Shown: positions 10,320 through 21,577 of the stretch, in pieces
Layout: the number at the start of each line of letters is the position of its first letter
Position numbering within the stretch: position 1 is the first letter of the stretch
Source: Saussurea involucrata
Lineage: Eukaryota > Streptophyta > Magnoliopsida > Asterales > Asteraceae
DNA length: 64,000 nucleotides
NCBI GenBank assembly: GCA_033807775.1
Contig: CM066312.1
Span: 30,663,696 to 30,727,695, forward strand
Direction of reading: 5' to 3'
Notes under the pieces: model-generated
The model's database searches: none
Told to the model about the DNA's origin: nothing
What the model saw: the letters and a program-made list of their open reading frames with translations, nothing else
Position numbers and translations under genes: made by a program

Positions 10320-10921
10320 TCTTGGTGTTATCTGGAGCAGACATAGACCGATACACCGCTCGTTTTCATGAACTCGCAAAGTTAGTACCCCACATGGTTA
10401 CCCTGGAGAGCAAAAGGATTGACCGATACTTGTGGGGATTGGCCCCGGAGATCCGAGGGATGGTTACGTCGGCAAGTCCGACCACGATCCAAGCCGCAAT
10501 GGCATTAGCAACTAGTTTGACCAACGATGCGGTTAGGGCAGGAACTTTGACTCAGAAAGGTGTCGGTAGTAAGAGGAGGCCAGAGAGTCAGTCAGGAAAG
10601 ACGGTTGGTAGTGGTTCAAGCAGGAATAAGAAAGTAGTAAGGAATTTTGGGATGAATGCTAAGGAAGCAGGGCGATACAATGGTCCACTCCCAAACTGCA
10701 ACAAATGCAATTTTCTTCACGAGGGAGCCTGCCCCGTTTGTGACAATTGTAAGCGGCCAGGTCATCTCGCCAAGTCCTGTAGGATGGAAAAGGATCTCAA
10801 TGAAGGGAGAAGGGTATGCTTCGAGTGCGGAAGTCAGGATCACTTCCGGAATACGCGCCCGAGATTGGGTAGGAGGCCGAGCAATAACAACGCTGGGTAT
10901 CAGGAAAGGCAAGCCAACTAA
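10320..10921 (+). pseudogene. Tekay gag remnant (capsid C-terminus and zinc knuckles)
   Basis: The frame enters without an ATG at about 10320 and encodes the C-terminal part of the retrotransposon gag domain (RYLWGLAPEIRGMV), a basic linker, and two CCHC zinc knuckles that bind element RNA. The first, CDNCKRPGHLAKSC, is complete. The second, CFECGSQDHFRNTR, has lost its last cysteine. The N-terminal capsid region expected upstream is missing: 10120-10320 is non-coding, so a deletion or heavy decay has removed it. The TAA at 10919-10921 separates gag from protease in the same frame. Confidence 0.85.
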
Positions 10922-10984
10922 GGAGGACAAGCTCGAGGACGGGCGTTTGTTTTAGGAGCTGAGGAAGCACGCCGAGACCCTAAT

Positions 10985-13222
10985 GTGGTGACAGGTACGT
11001 TTCTCCTAAACGACTGTTATGCATCGGTATTATTTGACACTGGAGCCGATAGGAGCTTTGTTTTGTTAGAATTTAGGCCTTTGATCAATCTAAAATCTAG
11101 GAAATTGCCGAATGCTAATATTGTTGAGGTTGCTAATGGATATGAATTAGAGGCTAAAGATGTAATCTTAGGTTGTACCTTGAAATTAGCCGATAGAACT
11201 TTTAGCGTTGATCTTATACCTATTGAGTTGGGGAGTTTTGACGTAGTAATAGGCATGGATTGGTTATCCAAGAACCGAGCAGAGGTTAGTAGTTTTGAAA
11301 AGACTGTCAGGTTACCATTGCAAGGCGGAGAAACTCTTGTTGTGCAAGGAGATAGAGCTGGAAAGGAACTAAGGATAGTATCGTGTTTGAAGGTCCATAA
11401 GTATCTGAGAAAGAAGTGCGTCGCATTTTTGGCACACGTAGTAGAGAAGAAGTCCGAGGAGAGGCGAATCCAAGATATTCCTGTAGTGAAAGATCACCCA
11501 GAGGTGTTCCCAGACGATTTGCCTGGACTTCCCCCGCCGAGACAAGTTGAATTTCAGATCGATCTTGTACCCGGAGCAGCACCTGTAGCTAAGGCACCGT
11601 ACCGTTTAGCGCCCACCGAGATGCAGGAGTTGTCAAGTCAACTACAAGAACTTCTGGACAAGGAGTTTATTCGGCCAAGTTCATCACCCTGGGGAGCCCC
11701 AATTCTGTTCGTAAAAAAAAAGGATGGATCGTTTCGAATGTGCATCGATTATAAGGAGCTAAATAAGTTGACAATTAAGAACCGATATCCTCTCCCGCGA
11801 ATAGACGATTTGTTCGACCAGTTGCAGGGTGCAACTTACTTCTCAAAAATTGACCTTCGATCAAAATATCATCAGTTGAGAGTCCGTGAGGAGGACATTC
11901 CTAAAACAGCGTTTAGGACTCACTATGGACACTATGAGTTCTTAGTCATGCCATTCGGATTGACAAACGCGCCAGCTTTGTTTATGGATCTAATGAATAG
12001 GGTATGTAGACCATACCTTGATAAGTTTGTAATTGTATTCATCGACGATAAATTGATCTACTCTAGGAGTAAGAAGGATCACGAGCAACATCTAAAAGTG
12101 ATTCTAGAACTTCTCAAGGAACATAAACTGTATGCCAAAATCTCTAAGTGCGAATTTTGGATTCGGGAGGTACACTTCTTAGGTCACGTGATTGGAGAGA
12201 AAGGGATTCACGTGGACCCGGCTAAAAAGGAAGCCATTCGGAAATGGGAAGCCCCAAAGACTCCAACGAAAATTCGCCAATTTCTAGATTTGGCAGGTTA
12301 TTATCGGCGTTTCATCGAGAATTTCTCTAAGATTGCTAAACCCCTCACCGCGTTGACACAAAAGGATAGGAAATTCGTTTGGGGAGTTTCGCAAGAGGAA
12401 GCGTTTCAACTTTTGAAGAAGAAGTTGTGCAATGCACCGATCTTAGCTTTACCGGAAGGAACGGAGAATTTTGTGGTATATTGTGACGCATCGCATCAGG
12501 GATTAGGTTGCGTATTGATCCAAAAGGATAAGGTGATAGCATACGCCTCGAGACAATTAAAAGTTCATGAGAAGAACTATATCACGCACGATTTGGAGCT
12601 CGGAGCTGTGGTATTCGCCCTAAAGATATGGAGGCATTATCTATATGGTACCAAGTGCACTATCTTCACTGACCACAAGAGTCTTCAGCACATCTTTGAT
12701 CAGAAGATGCTTAATATGAGGCAAAGAAGATGGGTAGAACTGCTCAGCGACTACGATTGTGAGATACGTTACCACCCAGGTAAGGCCAATATGGTAGCCG
12801 ATACCCTGATTAGGAAGGAAAAGGTAAAACCTTCACGTGTACGAGCAATGGGAGCACTTGTACAAACAAGTTTAAAGACTCGGATTTTCGAAGCTCAAAT
12901 CGAAGCAATGAAGTCTGAAAACCTGAAGGACGAGACTCTTCATGGTTTAGTGGCTAGATTTGAAACAAAGGCTGATGGAGTACGTTACTTTAAGGGTAGA
13001 ATATGGATCCCAAAGACTAGCAACCTACGAGAAATGATACTGGAGGAGGCTCATAAATCTAGGTACTCAATTCACCCAGGAGCAGATAAGATGTACAAGG
13101 ATTTAATGGAGTACTATTGGTGGCCAGGAATGAAGAAGGATATTGCCATGTATGTAGGGAAATGCATAACTTGCTCAAAGGTCAAGGCTGTATATCAAAA
13201 GCCATCTGGGTTGCTGCAATAA
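10985..13222 (+). pseudogene. Tekay pol: protease, reverse transcriptase, RNase H, integrase zinc domain
   Basis: The open frame covers the aspartic protease (active site LFDTGADRSFV near 11033), the reverse transcriptase (PYRLAPTEM onward, with IDYKELNKLT, FSKIDLRSKYHQ and the catalytic FIDDKLIYS near 12040) and RNase H (YCDASHQGLGCV near 12480, TDHKSL, and ADTLIRK near 12800). It then enters the integrase zinc-binding domain (HPGADKMY near 13073, CITCSKVK near 13165). It copies element RNA to DNA and integrates it. The normal family sequence FIDDILIYS has K for I here. It is closed by TAA at 13220 in a context where CAA is expected, a single-base nonsense change, and the frame continues unbroken afterwards. 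Confidence 0.92.
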
Positions 13223-13978
13223 CCGGAGATTCCCCAGTGGAAATGGGAGCAAATCACTATGGACTTTATAACCAAACTTCCGAGAACTGCCAAAGGGCAC
13301 GACTCGATTTGGGTTATAGTAGATCGATTTAAAAAGTCTGCACATTTCTCGCCTATTCGGGAAGACTATAAGATGGAGAAGCTTGCTCAGATCTACATCA
13401 AGGAAATCGTCACGCGACATGGAGTCCCAGTTTCCATCATATCAGATAGAGATAGCCGCTTCACATCTCGATTTTGGCAGTCACTTCAAAAAGCGTTGGG
13501 TACGCAGTTGAATTTGAGCACTGCCTATCATCCTCAAACGGACGACCAGAGTGAGCGAACCATTCAGACGTTGGAGGACATGCTTCGGGCATGTGTGATA
13601 GATTTTGGAGGAAGTTGGGATAACCACTTGCCGTTAGTTGAGTTTTCCTACAAAAATAGCTATCACACCAGTATTAAGCGTGCGCCATATGAAGCTCTAT
13701 ATGGACGCAAGTATCGATCACCTCTTTGTTGGTTGGAGATTGGAGATAGACAGCTATCTAGTCCGGATATTGTTCAAGAAACCACTGACAAGATTTCAAT
13801 TATCAGAGATAGGCTTAAAGCAGCTCAAGATTGTCAAAAGAGCTATGCGGACAATCGAAGGAAGCCTTTAGAATTCCAGGTTGGAGATAGAGTTTTTTTA
13901 AAAAGTACCCCCTTGGAAGGGAACAGTTCGGTTTCGGAAAAGAGGAAAGTTGAGCCCTCGGTATGTTGGACCATTTAA
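13223..13978 (+). pseudogene. Tekay integrase catalytic core
   Basis: In the same frame as the preceding pol after the TAA at 13220, this segment holds the integrase core: MDFITKLPRT (first Asp, 13262), IISDRDSRFTS (second Asp, about 13440), and HPQTDDQSERTIQTLEDM, where the catalytic Glu is in SER (about 13550). A frameshift near 13905 (after the run of T and A at 13895-13906) moves the GKY/SPRYVGPFKI region into another frame, which also has TGA at 13989. The gene is not functional. Confidence 0.9.
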
Positions 13979-14012
13979 GATCACAGAATGAATTGGACCA
14001 CTAGCATACAAG

Positions 14013-14327
14013 TTGGATTTGCCAATAGAGTTAAGTGCTATTCATAACACGTTTCATGTGTCAAACTTGAAGAAATGTTTAGCTGTCGAAGCGATAACCG
14101 TGCCTTTGGAAGAAGTCCAAATCAACGATAAACTGCACATCGTGGAGGAACCAATCGAAATACTGGATAGGGAGGTCAAGCGTCTTAAGCGAAGCAAGAT
14201 TCCGATAGTAAAAGTCCATTGGAACACAAGGCGTGGGCCTGAGTACACTTGGGAACGAGAGGATTACATAATGCATAAGTATCCTCATCTTTTCGCTAGC
14301 AAACCGGTTAAAGCTGGTAACTCTTGA
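14013..14327 (+). pseudogene. Tekay integrase C-terminus with chromodomain
   Basis: Continuing the frame that follows the integrase frameshift, this piece encodes AIHNTFHVSNLKKC, the end of the integrase linker, then a chromodomain-like fold (PIEILDREVKRLKRSKIPIVKVHWN ... EYTWEREDYI). Chromodomains on plant chromovirus integrases are thought to steer insertion to heterochromatin. The stop at 14325 is followed directly by the polypurine tract and LTR, as normal for the lineage. Confidence 0.88.
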
Positions 14328-14361
14328 ATTTCGGGACGAAATTCTTTTAACCGGGGGAGAC

Positions 14362-16974
14362 TGTGACAACCGTCAAATTCGTGTTTCAGGTTAGAATTAA
14401 TCTAAGCATATTCAATATTTATGTCATTGGTCACACAGTCCAATTTTAGCAGTAAACTCGGTACAGTAGGAAAATTTAAGAATTTTTGCCTAGAAACCCC
14501 TCAAATTTAGAGAATTATCCATAAATCTCATAAAATGCCAACTTAAACAACAATTATCCACAACTATAATTATATCTTACAACTAAAATTTATTTCAACC
14601 AAAAATGATATTAATACTTCTATCATTAAAGTTTAAAAGTATTGTTTAAAAATTTAAATTTAAAAGAAAAGTTTTGCATGCATGAAATTTAAATAAAAAA
14701 GACAAGATTTGACAATTTTTACACAACACATCACCCCCCTCCTATGGCCGACCCATCCCCTCCCCTTTACCCCTTTTATGTTTTCTCTTCTCATTTCCAA
14801 GTTCATATGCAACTTCTCTCTCTCTCTCTCTAATTTCTCACGCTAAGAAATTTTCTCTCTACTTCTCTTTTATTCTCTCAAGAACACCTTCAAAAACTCA
14901 TCGAATTTCAGCCCCTAACACCTCCATCTTCAAGAGACTCAAGTGTTCAAGGTAAATGCATGTGTGATGGATGAAATCCACACACCCTTCTCTTAATCCT
15001 TTGCTTTTTCTTAAGTAATTTTTCTTCTTCTTCTACATTTTCTTTAAACTTTTGTTAAGAACCATCTACATACCTCTTAATGTTTGTAGATTTACCACCA
15101 TAACACTTGCATGTTATTAAAAAGGTGGTAAATCCATGATCAAACCTATGTTAAGATCAAAGATGGGCTCTTAACTTGCATGCATGTAGTTTTCTTAAAA
15201 GATCTACACTTTTGATCCCAAAAGTTGTATGAAAAACTCTTTGATTTCACTAAAAACATGTTTAAATCAACATACATGAGCCAAAAATATATAATTTTAA
15301 GTTGCATGGAGAAGTTCTTGGCATAAACACCCAAGAATCTTCAAAAAGACCCATTTTCAAATTTCTACAAAAGATGAGTTTGGTAGATAGCATGCATGTG
15401 GTTTAAATGACTTAAAAATATGTTTTAGAACTGAAAATATCTGTATGGGGATGAGTCAAGTCGGATTGCATGCAAGAAAAATAAGAATTTTGATAAAAAG
15501 ACAAAAGGGATGCACATGCATAAAGCTTAGTTTTGACAGCTTACTGCCAGAGTTCTATCTCTCTCTTAAAAAGGTCATATCTCACTCAATAATACTCCAA
15601 ATTGGGTGATTCTTTTTCTGGAATTTGTTTTTATGAGTTAGGTTTCAAACCCAAGTGGTTTCACTCAAAAACTCAAAGATTTCGTCTACCAAACAGTCTT
15701 CACAAAAACAGTGCGCAAACAGCAAAGCTTTCTGTAGTGATTGTACGGAAGGAATTATTTCATGTACCTAATCACCTCTAAAAATTATGAATCTTATATC
15801 AAAAGTTTCCTAACATATAAAATTATCTGGACATAAAATATCTTGACCTAACATGCACTGGAAGATATCCAAAAATGGACAGAAAATGGCACCTAAATCT
15901 GGACAGTAAAAGAATAATCTCAAAAGTGGTTTGAAAGCAACTTTGTTTCTATATAATTATTTTATGTTGTAAATATACCATTTTATGGTATAATCTCAGT
16001 TATTTGATGACATGCATATGTCATGATTGAAAAGTAATAAAAATACAAACTCTAAATAAATTTTATAAAAGGACATTTTATGACGATTTGGATAGTTAGC
16101 CTACCGAACTCTTAAGATTAAAACTCACTAGCGACCTTACGTTCGTAGGTTCGAAGTAGAATCACACCGAGGTATTTTGGGGGAGATTCCCGGAATTTCA
16201 TCGCGCATCAAGTGAGTTATCACAGCCCCTTTTAATATTTTATATCTTTTGGGGTGAAAAGCATGTCGTTACTTCAATTATTTTACGCACCGGTTGTCTT
16301 GTTTTTCTTGGAAATACAAATCTTGCTATACTTGCTTATGCTCTATGGTATGTATGCTTTGTGCATGTTGTAAGATTTTGGATTTTTCTCTATCATATTA
16401 AGTCCCTGTTTAATCTACGTTACCCGTTTAACTCATGTATTGAGCCGTTGGTAATTATGGATAGCGCTATTTGGATTGACAACCCTACTCACAAGTCGCG
16501 CTTGTTTGAGTGCATAATTATTGTTGTTCGTACGCATTGTTGATGATAGAACATGCGGAGGGGCGTTCTGTCACATAGGTCGGGTAACGGGCTCCTAGCT
16601 TAAATATCATACATACAATTACCTTGAGCAAGTGTTTTCACAACCGGTTGACATATCCATTTGTGCGGATTTAAACTATTTCTATGACAAACTTTATTGT
16701 ACTCATAAACCTGTGATCTCACCAACTAGTGCATTAGTTGACCTTTTATTGACATGCTTTTCAGGAGAACGTCTTTAAGGTTGGAACTTAGGAAGGCTAC
16801 GCGTGTTGAAGCTTTCTACGTTTTTAAATTATGTTCATTTCCCTTTCGTAAAACGTTTGTAAAAGACAATGTTGTAAGCTTTTGAATGTATTTTGATGGT
16901 TGGTGTGATCTTGTAACGTTTGCTATGAAACTTGAGCTGTACATCCCGTGTTTCCGCTTTAGCGGGGTGTGACA
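14362..16974 (+). repeat. 3' LTR of the Tekay element
   Basis: It starts TGTGACAACCGTC directly after the polypurine tract CCGGGGGAGAC and ends TTTAGCGGGGTGTGACA at 16974, giving TG...CA ends and 2,613 bp. CT-rich leader-like sequence (14800-14960) inside it resembles that of the second Tekay LTR in the window (29640-29760). No second copy is present at the left of the element, so the 5-bp duplication cannot be verified; the bases following are ATTTT. Confidence 0.85.
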
Positions 16975-16982
16975 ATTTTTCA

Positions 16983-17117
16983 TCAAAATCACTTGTGATT
17001 CATAATGAATTAATTTTTTTCGAACTGTTTTTCTAATTACATGTGATTTAAAATTAATTGTGGATATCAAATGTGATTCACCATGAATTAATTGTGAATA
17101 TCACAAGTGATTTTTGA
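16983..17117. repeat. AT-rich inverted repeat, possible small MITE
   Basis: TCAAAATCACTTGTGAT at the left pairs with ATCACAAGTGATTTTTGA at the right, and weaker GTGATTCA/TGAATTAATT pairings continue inside. It begins just past the Tekay LTR. Neither a clear target duplication nor a family assignment can be given. Confidence 0.4.
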
Positions 17118-17459
17118 CGAAATTGTAAAAAAATATTAAATAACCTAATCCAATAAAAATAAATATCTAAAATGAAAAACTAAATCACACTTATTTTAAT
17201 ATTGTAAAAAATAATAAATAAATAAATAATCATGCTTAAAATACAAAATTTTTAAAAAATGAATAAATACCTTAATTAAATTTATTACATAATTTATATA
17301 AAAATAAATTAGTTTCTATATATAATCTATATAACAAATGACTATGATGCCCTTTTGGTGATTATTAAGAAAGTTTTATTTAAGGAATTATTTAGTAAAA
17401 TGGTTGGCCCAAAGATATTCTTTTATTCTTTTAAATAGATATCATTCTCGTTTGAACCC

Positions 17460-17496
<37 letters not shown>

Positions 17497-17893
17497 TTGT
17501 AGGTGGGTATGTGTTGAAGGAAGGGTTGTGGGTCAGAGAGAGAGAGAGAGAGAAAAAAAGGTTCAGGGAGATAAAGTGAGAAAAAGACAAAATAATGAAA
17601 AATGACTAAAATACCCTCGAATTAATAGGGTTAATTGATTTTGAGAGACCAAAACCTAGCGCTTTTGGTTACCATAGAGCCCATTCGCATACTTATTTTA
17701 TTTTTAGGACTAATGAGGATAAAAAACGTAAACCACATGGACCAAACAGGTAATTTACTTCTAAATAAAATAATTTTCAAGACCTTACTCATTAAGCCCT
17801 AATAATAGCTAGATCTATTTGAAAAGCCCAACACCTAAATTTGGGCTTTGCAAAATGTGGCACGTCATCAAGTCTTATCCACCAAAACCCCAT
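17118..17893. other. Intergenic AT-rich sequence with microsatellites, upstream of the BolA gene
   Basis: Contains a (TA) run at about 17465-17494 and a GA run at about 17533-17553. No coding sequence was recognised. The last few hundred bases probably serve as the BolA promoter region. Confidence 0.6.
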
Positions 17894-17902
17894 TATTTAT
17901 AG
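17894..17902 (+). promoter_or_regulatory. TATA box of the BolA gene
   Basis: TATTTATAG, about 30 bp before a likely transcription start near 17925-17930, in an otherwise GC-mixed stretch directly upstream of a leader exon that ends in a good splice donor. Confidence 0.55.
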
Positions 17903-17959
17903 CCGAAAACCAAGCTGGAGATACGAAAACGAAGGAAAAACAAAGCAATCGCACAAAAG

Positions 17960-18597
17960 GTACCTACATAACTTTTCCTGTTTAATCTCTTTGAGTTTTA
18001 ACCCAGTAAATTTCCATAATTGTTGAATAATATGGGTTGTATTAGAATATGACCTCGTTTACTCGTTTGGTTTTTTTGTTGATTGTATAAATGATTGTTT
18101 ATATTCCGTATGATACAAATTCGATTTCGAATTTGAATCCGAATTTCTTTTATCTAGTTATTCAATGGAATTGCTTCTGATGAGTTGATGATTAGAAGCT
18201 CTATGTATGCGTTTGATTTTTATAGTTTATTGGTAATTTGCTATTAGGGTTCTAATGGTTTCTAATGATATTCTGCTTGAATTGATTTGTTTCAATGTTT
18301 CGCATTATCTTTTGCCTGTATTAATTCTTTCTGGGCACATTATATTATAAATAGAATCGTGTTTTCATCACTAATTTGGAAATAATTTAAAAGGGCATAG
18401 ATGTTAAACAATTCATTCAACTTTTGTGTAGATTTGTATAAATAAAGTGATAGATTTGGTGTACATTTATTCATCTTATTGTGGAGTGAAATTAAAAAGG
18501 TTTTGAGGTCTATTGGTATCAATGGGTTTGTTTGTTTTTGTTTGTTCTTAGGACTTAGTAAAGGTAAAGTAAGTAGTGAAAGTTTGTTTTCCTACAG
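17960..18597 (+). other. 5'-UTR intron of the BolA gene
   Basis: The leader exon ends CACAAAAG and the intron begins GTACCTAC at 17960. The most likely acceptor is TTTTCCTACAG at 18597, 20 bp before the ATG. The interior is T-rich, as plant introns are. A second acceptor, TTGTTCTTAG at 18551, followed by GACTTAGTAAAG and a donor-like GTAAAGTAAG, could define a 12- to 13-base micro-exon. Confidence 0.6.
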
Positions 18598-18617
18598 TTA
18601 AAGAATAAAAAAGAATC

Positions 18618-18926
18618 ATGGGTTCGCGAGGAGCAAATGTATTGGTGTCGAGGGCGAGTAGGATAAAGTCAAAGCTTCAATCGGTTCTAGAAGCAAAGAT
18701 TTTGGAAGTGGAAGATGTATCATATCAGCATGCAGGGCATGCTGCTGTTAAGGACAACGCAAACGAAACTCATTTTAATGTGAAGGTGGTTTCAGGTAAG
18801 TTTGATGGGCAGAATCTGGTTAAGCGACACCGAATGGTTTATGACGCATTGGCAGAGGAGCTTCAATCTGGTTTGCATGCACTTTCTATTGTTGCAAAGA
18901 CTCCTAAAGAAGCTGGCCTCACTTGA
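18618..18926 (+). CDS. BOLA1: BolA-family protein (BOLA1-like)
   Basis: A 102-residue intact protein made almost wholly of one BolA domain. BolA proteins pair with monothiol glutaredoxins (CGFS type) through a shared [2Fe-2S] cluster and act in iron-sulfur cluster transfer and redox signalling. Visible family features are EDVSYQHAGHAAV (residues 32-44, with the variable-loop histidines), FNVKVVSGKFDGQNLVKRHRMVY (the invariant His of RHR, a cluster ligand) and LHALSIVAKTPKEA at the end. The HAGH loop and KRHRMVY motif resemble plant BOLA1 and the BolA tail of SUFE1 more than BOLA2 or BOLA4, hence the symbol. Arabidopsis BOLA1 is plastid-targeted. Here no clear transit peptide precedes the domain, only a basic Ser/Arg-rich 20-residue N-terminus, so location is open. 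The start is the first ATG after the 5'-UTR intron, and AATAAA occurs at 18962. Confidence 0.88.
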   Translation: MGSRGANVLVSRASRIKSKLQSVLEAKILEVEDVSYQHAGHAAVKDNANETHFNVKVVSGKFDGQNLVKRHRMVYDALAEELQSGLHALSIVAKTPKEAGLT

Positions 18927-20888
18927 TACTAAGGTTTTTATCTATTACCCTCTGTTGGTATAATAAATACGAGTGCAAGAAGATGATTGCTTTTGGCAGT
19001 TGGCAACTCATTCATCAGCTATTTTAAAGTTAGATAATGCTAAAAGTTTAATTTCTCATCTGCATTTTGTGGTCTGATTTCCATTTATCTTCATACCCAC
19101 AAAATGAAAATGAGAATGAAAATGAATAAAAGACCTTGAGGCTTTGTGACCATCTTGTTTTTGTCTACTTGGCTCTTTCTTGGAATGAGAAAACTCTTGT
19201 GATCTACTCTTTTGTTTGCAAGTGTTACAAATATGAATTGTAGTACTTTGTGCGATAATATTATTGGTGGCAAGTTTAGTGCTTATTGAATAATGATATA
19301 CATTTTAGCTTCATGGTGTCAATTATTTGTTTGAATTTTTTAATCCATTACAATATAGCAGCATCTTATTCTCTGGGAGGGAGGAGCATTGGTCAAATCA
19401 TTTCATCTATTACATGTAGGATTGAACGCTCTTTTGTTCTTTTATACCACTATCAGGTTTATGATATATTGGTGTCGGTTTGTTGGCATAGGCCGTTGGC
19501 TAAATAATCTATTAATAGTTTCTAATTATTATCTTATCGCTCCTTAAGCATCTTAATTTTTCTTAGTTGAATGTTGGAAGGGAGATTCCTCGAGCTATTG
19601 ATTTACCTTCTTTAGTCATAGTTTTATTAGAATTGAAGGAGATGCATGGAGGAACCTAAATGTTCTCATACTTTCTTGTAGGTTGGTTTTTTATTTTATT
19701 TTATATAAATGGAGATTTAGAAGTGAGAATAATATTGACCTTTCAATTCTTATCTTAAAGTAAGCAAATGATTTTTTTTTATTCTTTGCTTACATGTATA
19801 AGTGAACCTTTAGAAACACGAACAAAGGACCAATTATGTTTCATATATTGAATTGTATAGCATCTTCTTTGGTAAATAAGATTGCAAAAATTGGAAAGGA
19901 AGTGGAAGACTGTTGTTAGGTGAGCAGAAACCAAGCTGAGCTGAAAAGGAGTTGAACCCATTGAGCCTATACAAACGATAATGTAGTTTATATTTAGTTA
20001 GTTCGCTAGTCCTAGATTCTTGGAGGCTTAAGGATAGTTTGCTTTAAAGCTTGAGTCTATGCTTTGTGGACTTGGCAAGCCCAAGCCTATATGTTTCATG
20101 AGCTTGGCCTCGAGATACACCTCTAATTTGGCTATAATCTTAATTAGTGGAAAGATGAGTTGAATATGATTAATTCACCAAAAGATTGCCAATTTTTGCA
20201 AATTTAAGTGTAGTTGGACTTATGGCTTCTATGTCGCCTGCCTATATAATACTGAATGGATGCATGTGATGCAGCTTGGTCTTGGTGGCCTAGGATGATT
20301 AGTTTAGTTTAGTTGTTGTGTATCTTCTTCCGCTATTAGGCCGCTAGGCCTTTAGGCTGCGTTTGGTACATGGGACTCAAAACTCGCTCCTCCACATGCC
20401 CTTGTGTGCTTTATTATTCTTTTATACCCTTTTAAGTTGGCATCGATATTATGTTTAGTATCAAGAGGCTCTAGTTACCTACCTCCACTCTTGATAGCTA
20501 CAACTTGTAGTTTATGGAGTTTCTTTATGTTACGTTGGACAAAGGCAAGGTCTACATACATCTTATCTCCAGACCCTACTATCAGGTGGGATATACTTGG
20601 TTTGCTTTTTAGTCTAGGGTTGGGTTCCGGTGAGCAATGCCAAATTTGGTGAGAAGTTTGAGAAGTGGTTATCAATTGTTGGATGAGAAATGGACGAACA
20701 TTAGGATGCGATGCACCGAGATAAGATGCACCAGATTAATTCCCTTCTAAGCTGCAATTCATGGGAGGGTATTTGATTAAAAGTGATCAACGGTTTAAAA
20801 GCACTTCTCACACTTCTCACCAAAAATGGCACTTCGCACATGATCCCATGCCTTTTAGTCTAAGGGTTGACATGGGTTGTTGGCTTTC
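18927..20888. other. 3' flank of BolA gene and intergenic sequence
   Basis: Starts with the BolA 3' UTR: possible polyadenylation signals are AATAAA at 18962 and AATGAATAAAAG near 19120. The remainder is AT-rich unique-looking sequence without a supportable gene. A lone GGCTGCGTTTGGTAC near 20354 resembles a MITE end but has no partner. Confidence 0.55.
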
Positions 20889-20895
20889 TATAAAA
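20889..20895 (+). promoter_or_regulatory. TATA box of the small-protein gene
   Basis: TATAAAA within TTTCTATAAAAGGAAAC, followed about 30 bp later by an A-rich CAACAACAAGAG leader typical of plant transcription starts (about 20918-20925). Confidence 0.6.
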
Positions 20896-20961
20896 GGAAA
20901 CATCTGGTACTCAACAACAAGAGAAGTATAACGAAAGACTGTTTCAACTTTCAAGTAGCCG

Positions 20962-21303
20962 GTAATTTCGTTCACTAGGTTAGAATCACCCCTTTTTCTC
21001 TCTACTGGGCAGAGAGCTCACTTCCTATTCTCTGTGGGGGATATACTGGTTTGTGGTTTGCATTAGTTCCACCTTTTTTTATTCAATGTAGCTCTAGAAC
21101 TTCTTGAAACGAGCTAGATAAGCCCTTTACCTATTTTTACGTGTTTATCTAGCCGTGGATTAGCCCTAGCTATATGCTGTTAGGCTTATTAGATGGGATG
21201 AAATGATGCCACAACTTGATGGTTTTTGTTTTTCACCCAAAATCTAGTATTGTATTTTCTTTAGTGATGCTTTTCTGTTGGGTCCTTTTGCAATATGCTG
21301 CAG
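20962..21303 (+). other. 5'-UTR intron of the small-protein gene
   Basis: The leader exon ends CAAGTAGCCG and the intron starts GTAATTTCG. The acceptor is AATATGCTGCAG at 21303, 13 bp before the ATG. The interior is T-rich and no ATG lies in the leader exon. Confidence 0.6.
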
Positions 21304-21316
21304 GAGTTTCCGTTTT

Positions 21317-21577
21317 ATGGCTAAGAGACAAGTCGGAAGCGCCGTTTCTGAAGACTTGACACGTGAGTCACTAATTTCCATCTCGTATTCAATACCCCAA
21401 AAACACTATCCATTAAATGACCTGCCCAGGATCTCGAATGGGCTGAAAAATGTCGCAGATGCTACAAACATCGACAAAAAAGAAAAGTGCCGGGCTGAGT
21501 TGATCTCAATATCATATGCACAATCACCCAACACTAAATTTCTGACGGTGAAAAAGAAGGGTCAGTTCTTTGTTTAG
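21317..21577 (+). CDS. Small conserved-looking protein of unknown function, 86 aa
   Basis: I do not recognise this protein. The ORF begins MAKRQVGSAVSED at the first ATG after the 5'-UTR intron and ends with TAG at 21575. It is hydrophilic with no signal peptide or membrane segment. It contains an internal repeat: RESLISISYSIPQ (residues 16-28) and RAELISISYAQSP (about 60-72), which suggests two similar beta-rich arms around a Lys/Asn-rich middle. A TATA box, leader exon, T-rich intron with consensus splice sites, and lack of any transposon ends around it argue for a real host gene. Upstream codons in the same frame (from 21278) lie in the intron. An alternative is that this is the last exon of a longer gene. 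Confidence 0.6.
   Translation: MAKRQVGSAVSEDLTRESLISISYSIPQKHYPLNDLPRISNGLKNVADATNIDKKEKCRAELISISYAQSPNTKFLTVKKKGQFFV

Larger units (their letters stand above)
9345..16974 (+). mobile_element. Tekay-type Ty3/gypsy chromovirus, 5'-truncated and degenerate
   Basis: Order on the plus strand: leader, an extra ORF (9490-10119), gag remnant, protease, reverse transcriptase, RNase H, integrase, chromodomain, polypurine tract near 14351-14360 and a 2.6-kb 3' LTR. The chromodomain after integrase and the long LTR fit the Tekay/Del lineage. No 5' LTR or primer-binding site is visible: the sequence enters the leader directly beside the solo LTR duplication at 9345-9349, so the true left edge is uncertain. 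At least six coding breaks are present, so the copy is dead. Confidence 0.85.

Noticed and set aside
20352..20368. GGCTGCGTTTGGTAC as a MITE end
   Set aside because: No inverted partner or target duplication found nearby.
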